Part shown: in pieces, positions 62,348 through 64,000 of the stretch
Position numbering within the stretch: the stretch's first letter is position 1
Layout of the letters: each line of letters starts with the position of its first letter
Assembly: GCA_022846035.1 (NCBI GenBank)
Contig: AP025580.1
Coordinates: 744,001 to 808,000, forward strand
From: Christensenellaceae bacterium
Lineage (GTDB): Bacteria > Bacillota > Clostridia > Christensenellales > Christensenellaceae
Length of the DNA: 64,000 nt
Direction: 5' to 3'
Translations under genes and position numbers: made by a program
The notes under the pieces: generated by a model
Seen by the model: only the letters and a program-made list of their open reading frames with translations
Database searches by the model: none
Told to the model about the DNA's origin: nothing

Positions 62348-63853
62348 TTACAATTTACCGGACGCGTATTGCAGGATGCGCACGGAATTGGCCTCCTTGG
62401 CGTTCAGTTCCGCGACGACCTGTCCGGAAAACATGACATAAATACGGTCGCACATACCGATGAGCTCAGTGAGGTCCGAGGACATCATAAAAATTGCTTT
62501 TCCGGAATGGGCGATCTTGTTCAAAATATTATACAGCTCGACCTTGGAAGCGATGTCCAAACTGATGGACGGCTCGTCAAGGACCATCAGGCTGGCGTCC
62601 GCCCGCAGCCATTTGCTGAGGGCGACCTTTTGCTGGGTGCCGCGTGAAAGCCATTTTACAGTCGTATTGGGCGTTACCCGCTTTAAATCCAGCTTGTCGA
62701 TATAGTACCTGGCGTTTTGCTGGACCTCTTTGTGATTGAGCAGCGCCGCGTGTGTAAATTGCTCGAGCGAAGTGAGAGACATGTTATACTGAACGTCCTG
62801 CTTGACGATCAGGTTGGCGGCGCAGTCCTTGGCAAGGTAGATGATTCCGTTTTTTACAAACTGGTCGAGCCGGCAGGTCTGCATCGGCTTACCTTTATAG
62901 TAGTATTCGCCGCGGGCAACAGGCTCCACACCGGCGATCAGCTTGGCAAGGCTGGATTTTCCCGCGCCCACAAGACCGGCGACGCCGATGATCTCGCCTT
63001 CCCGAATATACAGGCTGGCGTCTGTGACCGTTCCCTGGGCGTTGCTCACGCCATGCATTTTCATGAGGATATTTCCGTGTTTGGCCTTTGTTTTTGGATA
63101 ACGGTTGATATAATCGTCGCCGGCCATCTCCAAAAGGATGTGGTCCACGTCGATGTAAACGGAATTGTTTTCAATGGTTTTGGTTTCCACCGTTTTTCCG
63201 TCGCGCATAATCACCAGCCGTTCGGCAATGGCCAGCACCTCGTCGATCTTGTGGGAAATAAAGACGACGGCGATCCCCTGCGCCTTTAATTTGTGAATGA
63301 TCTCGAAGAGTATTTCGCGGTCGTAAGAGGTAAAGGAAGCCGTCACCTCGTCAAGAATCAGCACCTTGACGCTGTAAACGAGGGAGCGCGCGATTTCAAC
63401 CATCTTTTTCTGCGCGATGTTCAGCTCTTCGACAGGCGCATGGATGTCAATATCCGCCTGCAGAAAGTCAAGGATTTCCCGCGCTTTCTGCTTTTGAAGC
63501 TTTTTATTGATAAAGGGCAGGCCGGGATAGCAGATTTCGTTTCCCGAAAAAATATTCTGCTCTACGTTGAACTCATTGATCAGCTGGGATTCCTGATGGA
63601 TCATGCGGACCCCGTGCTTTTGCGCTTTGATAATGCTGTCCACGGATTCTGCCTGTCCGTCGAAAAAGATTTCGCCCGAATAGCGCGGATAATTTCCGGC
63701 CAGCACTTTCATTAAAGTGGATTTCCCCGCGCCGTTTTCACCAAGAATAGAACAGATTTCCCCCTCTTTTAAGTAAAAATTGGCATCACTTAAGACGCTG
63801 TTGGTATCGAGCGTCAGGGAAATATTCTTCATCTCAATGATTTTTTTATCCAC
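62348..63853 (-). CDS. Second RbsA-like sugar ABC ATP-binding protein
   Basis: This encodes 501 residues from GTG 63853, which has AGGTG upstream; a GTG at 63862 is possible. Two ABC halves: GENGAGKSTLMKVLAG and LILDEVTASFTS in the first; VGAGKSSLAKL, signature-like LSRGTQQKVALSKWL and LMVLDEPSISLD in the second. Unusually, the second P-loop is intact and the signature reads SRGTQQ instead of SGGNQQ. It is only distantly like the ATPase at 58.2 kb. Its permease is not in the window and may lie outside, beyond the upstream regulator gene on the same strand. Confidence 0.88.
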   Translation of the reverse strand: MDKKIIEMKNISLTLDTNSVLSDANFYLKEGEICSILGENGAGKSTLMKVLAGNYPRYSGEIFFDGQAESVDSIIKAQKHGVRMIHQESQLINEFNVEQNIFSGNEICYPGLPFINKKLQKQKAREILDFLQADIDIHAPVEELNIAQKKMVEIARSLVYSVKVLILDEVTASFTSYDREILFEIIHKLKAQGIAVVFISHKIDEVLAIAERLVIMRDGKTVETKTIENNSVYIDVDHILLEMAGDDYINRYPKTKAKHGNILMKMHGVSNAQGTVTDASLYIREGEIIGVAGLVGAGKSSLAKLIAGVEPVARGEYYYKGKPMQTCRLDQFVKNGIIYLAKDCAANLIVKQDVQYNMSLTSLEQFTHAALLNHKEVQQNARYYIDKLDLKRVTPNTTVKWLSRGTQQKVALSKWLRADASLMVLDEPSISLDIASKVELYNILNKIAHSGKAIFMMSSDLTELIGMCDRIYVMFSGQVVAELNAKEANSVRILQYASGKL

Positions 63854-63871
63854 CGAAATCACCTATCATAT

Positions 63872-64000
63872 TTAAATATTGTAGGATGTCAGGATTTTAA
63901 TGTCTCTTTCAAAAAAGTATTGTTTATATTTTTCATCGAGCTTCTTATCGGATACGTATATTTTAAACTGGTCAAGATCCGCGATTTTGTGTAAACCGAT
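63872..64000 (-). CDS. C-terminus of a probable DeoR-family regulator
   Basis: Only the last 42 residues are inside the window: IADLDQFKIYVSDKKLDEKY, then the end RDIKILTSYNI. The spacing of D-x-x-x-F and the final hydrophobic strand suit the effector domain of DeoR sugar regulators. It ends 18 bases ahead of the RbsA-like gene, so the two are probably cotranscribed. Confidence 0.4.
   Translation of the reverse strand: MGLHKIADLDQFKIYVSDKKLDEKYKQYFFERDIKILTSYNI

Noticed and set aside
1..64000. CRISPR arrays or insertion sequences
   Set aside because: No regularly spaced direct repeats, transposase motifs or terminal inverted repeats with target duplications were found.

Overview
The window looks like a chromosome segment of a mid-GC Bacillota of the Clostridia type. 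Supporting signs are strong AGGAGG-type ribosome sites with frequent TTG and GTG starts, a CarD regulator, a type IV pilus operon without an outer-membrane secretin, and clostridial-style HicAB and BioY-BioB modules. A relative of Christensenellales is possible, but that is inference. A coding bias toward GCG/GAC-rich codons covers most of the window. Visibly AT-rich islands stand out at about 4.9-5.95 kb and 34.3-34.95 kb.

Region 1 (1-14974, plus strand) is the late half of a prophage. It runs: portal (cut by the window edge), a 1105-residue internal virion protein with a C-terminal nuclease-like toxin, two AT-rich putative immunity genes, a terminator-promoter-terminator element, zinc-ribbon protein, scaffold, major capsid, head-tail adaptor, tail nozzle-like protein, tail-collar fibre protein, two small virion proteins, amidase endolysin, holin and an XhlA-like protein. 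No tail tube, sheath or tape measure is seen, so a short-tailed virion is likely. The phage converges on a five-tRNA operon (Leu-TAG, three Gly isoacceptors, Lys-CTT) read from a consensus promoter.

Region 2 (15.7-31.3 kb) holds a YgjP-like metallopeptidase, a Cache-GGDEF-EAL protein and a type IV pilus locus: pilC, pilM, pilN, pilO, a giant bactofilin-like pilin protein, two minor prepilins, pilD, pilB, pilT, major pilin and another pseudopilin. pilB carries a one-base frame disruption at an A6 tract exactly between the two halves of its MshEN (c-di-GMP-binding) domain. The neighbouring EAL protein probably degrades that same messenger.

Region 3 (31.4-49 kb) is mostly housekeeping: CtpA protease, CarD, a patatin lipase, a small AT-rich XRE divergon with two palindromic operators, tRNA-Ala, a polysaccharide flippase, an ABC exporter with a very long coiled-coil permease, a Dabb protein, uvrB-uvrA, hicA-hicB, and bioY-bioB under a recognisable BirA operator.

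Region 4 (49-64 kb) is catabolic: a Gfo/Idh/MocA oxidoreductase, a four-gene acetoin/2-oxoacid dehydrogenase complex, an AraC regulator, an iron alcohol dehydrogenase, a ribose-type sugar ABC importer, a structured RNA of about 140 nt containing a 5S-rRNA-like 15-mer, a 50-residue zinc ribbon, a second RbsA-like ATPase and the tail of a probable DeoR regulator.

The strongest candidates for something undescribed are the virion-borne toxin cassette with its promoter trapped between terminators, the shared YAxxVYG motif in two virion proteins, the pilB recoding or phase-switch site, the bactofilin-pilin fusion, and the structured RNA at 61915-62053.
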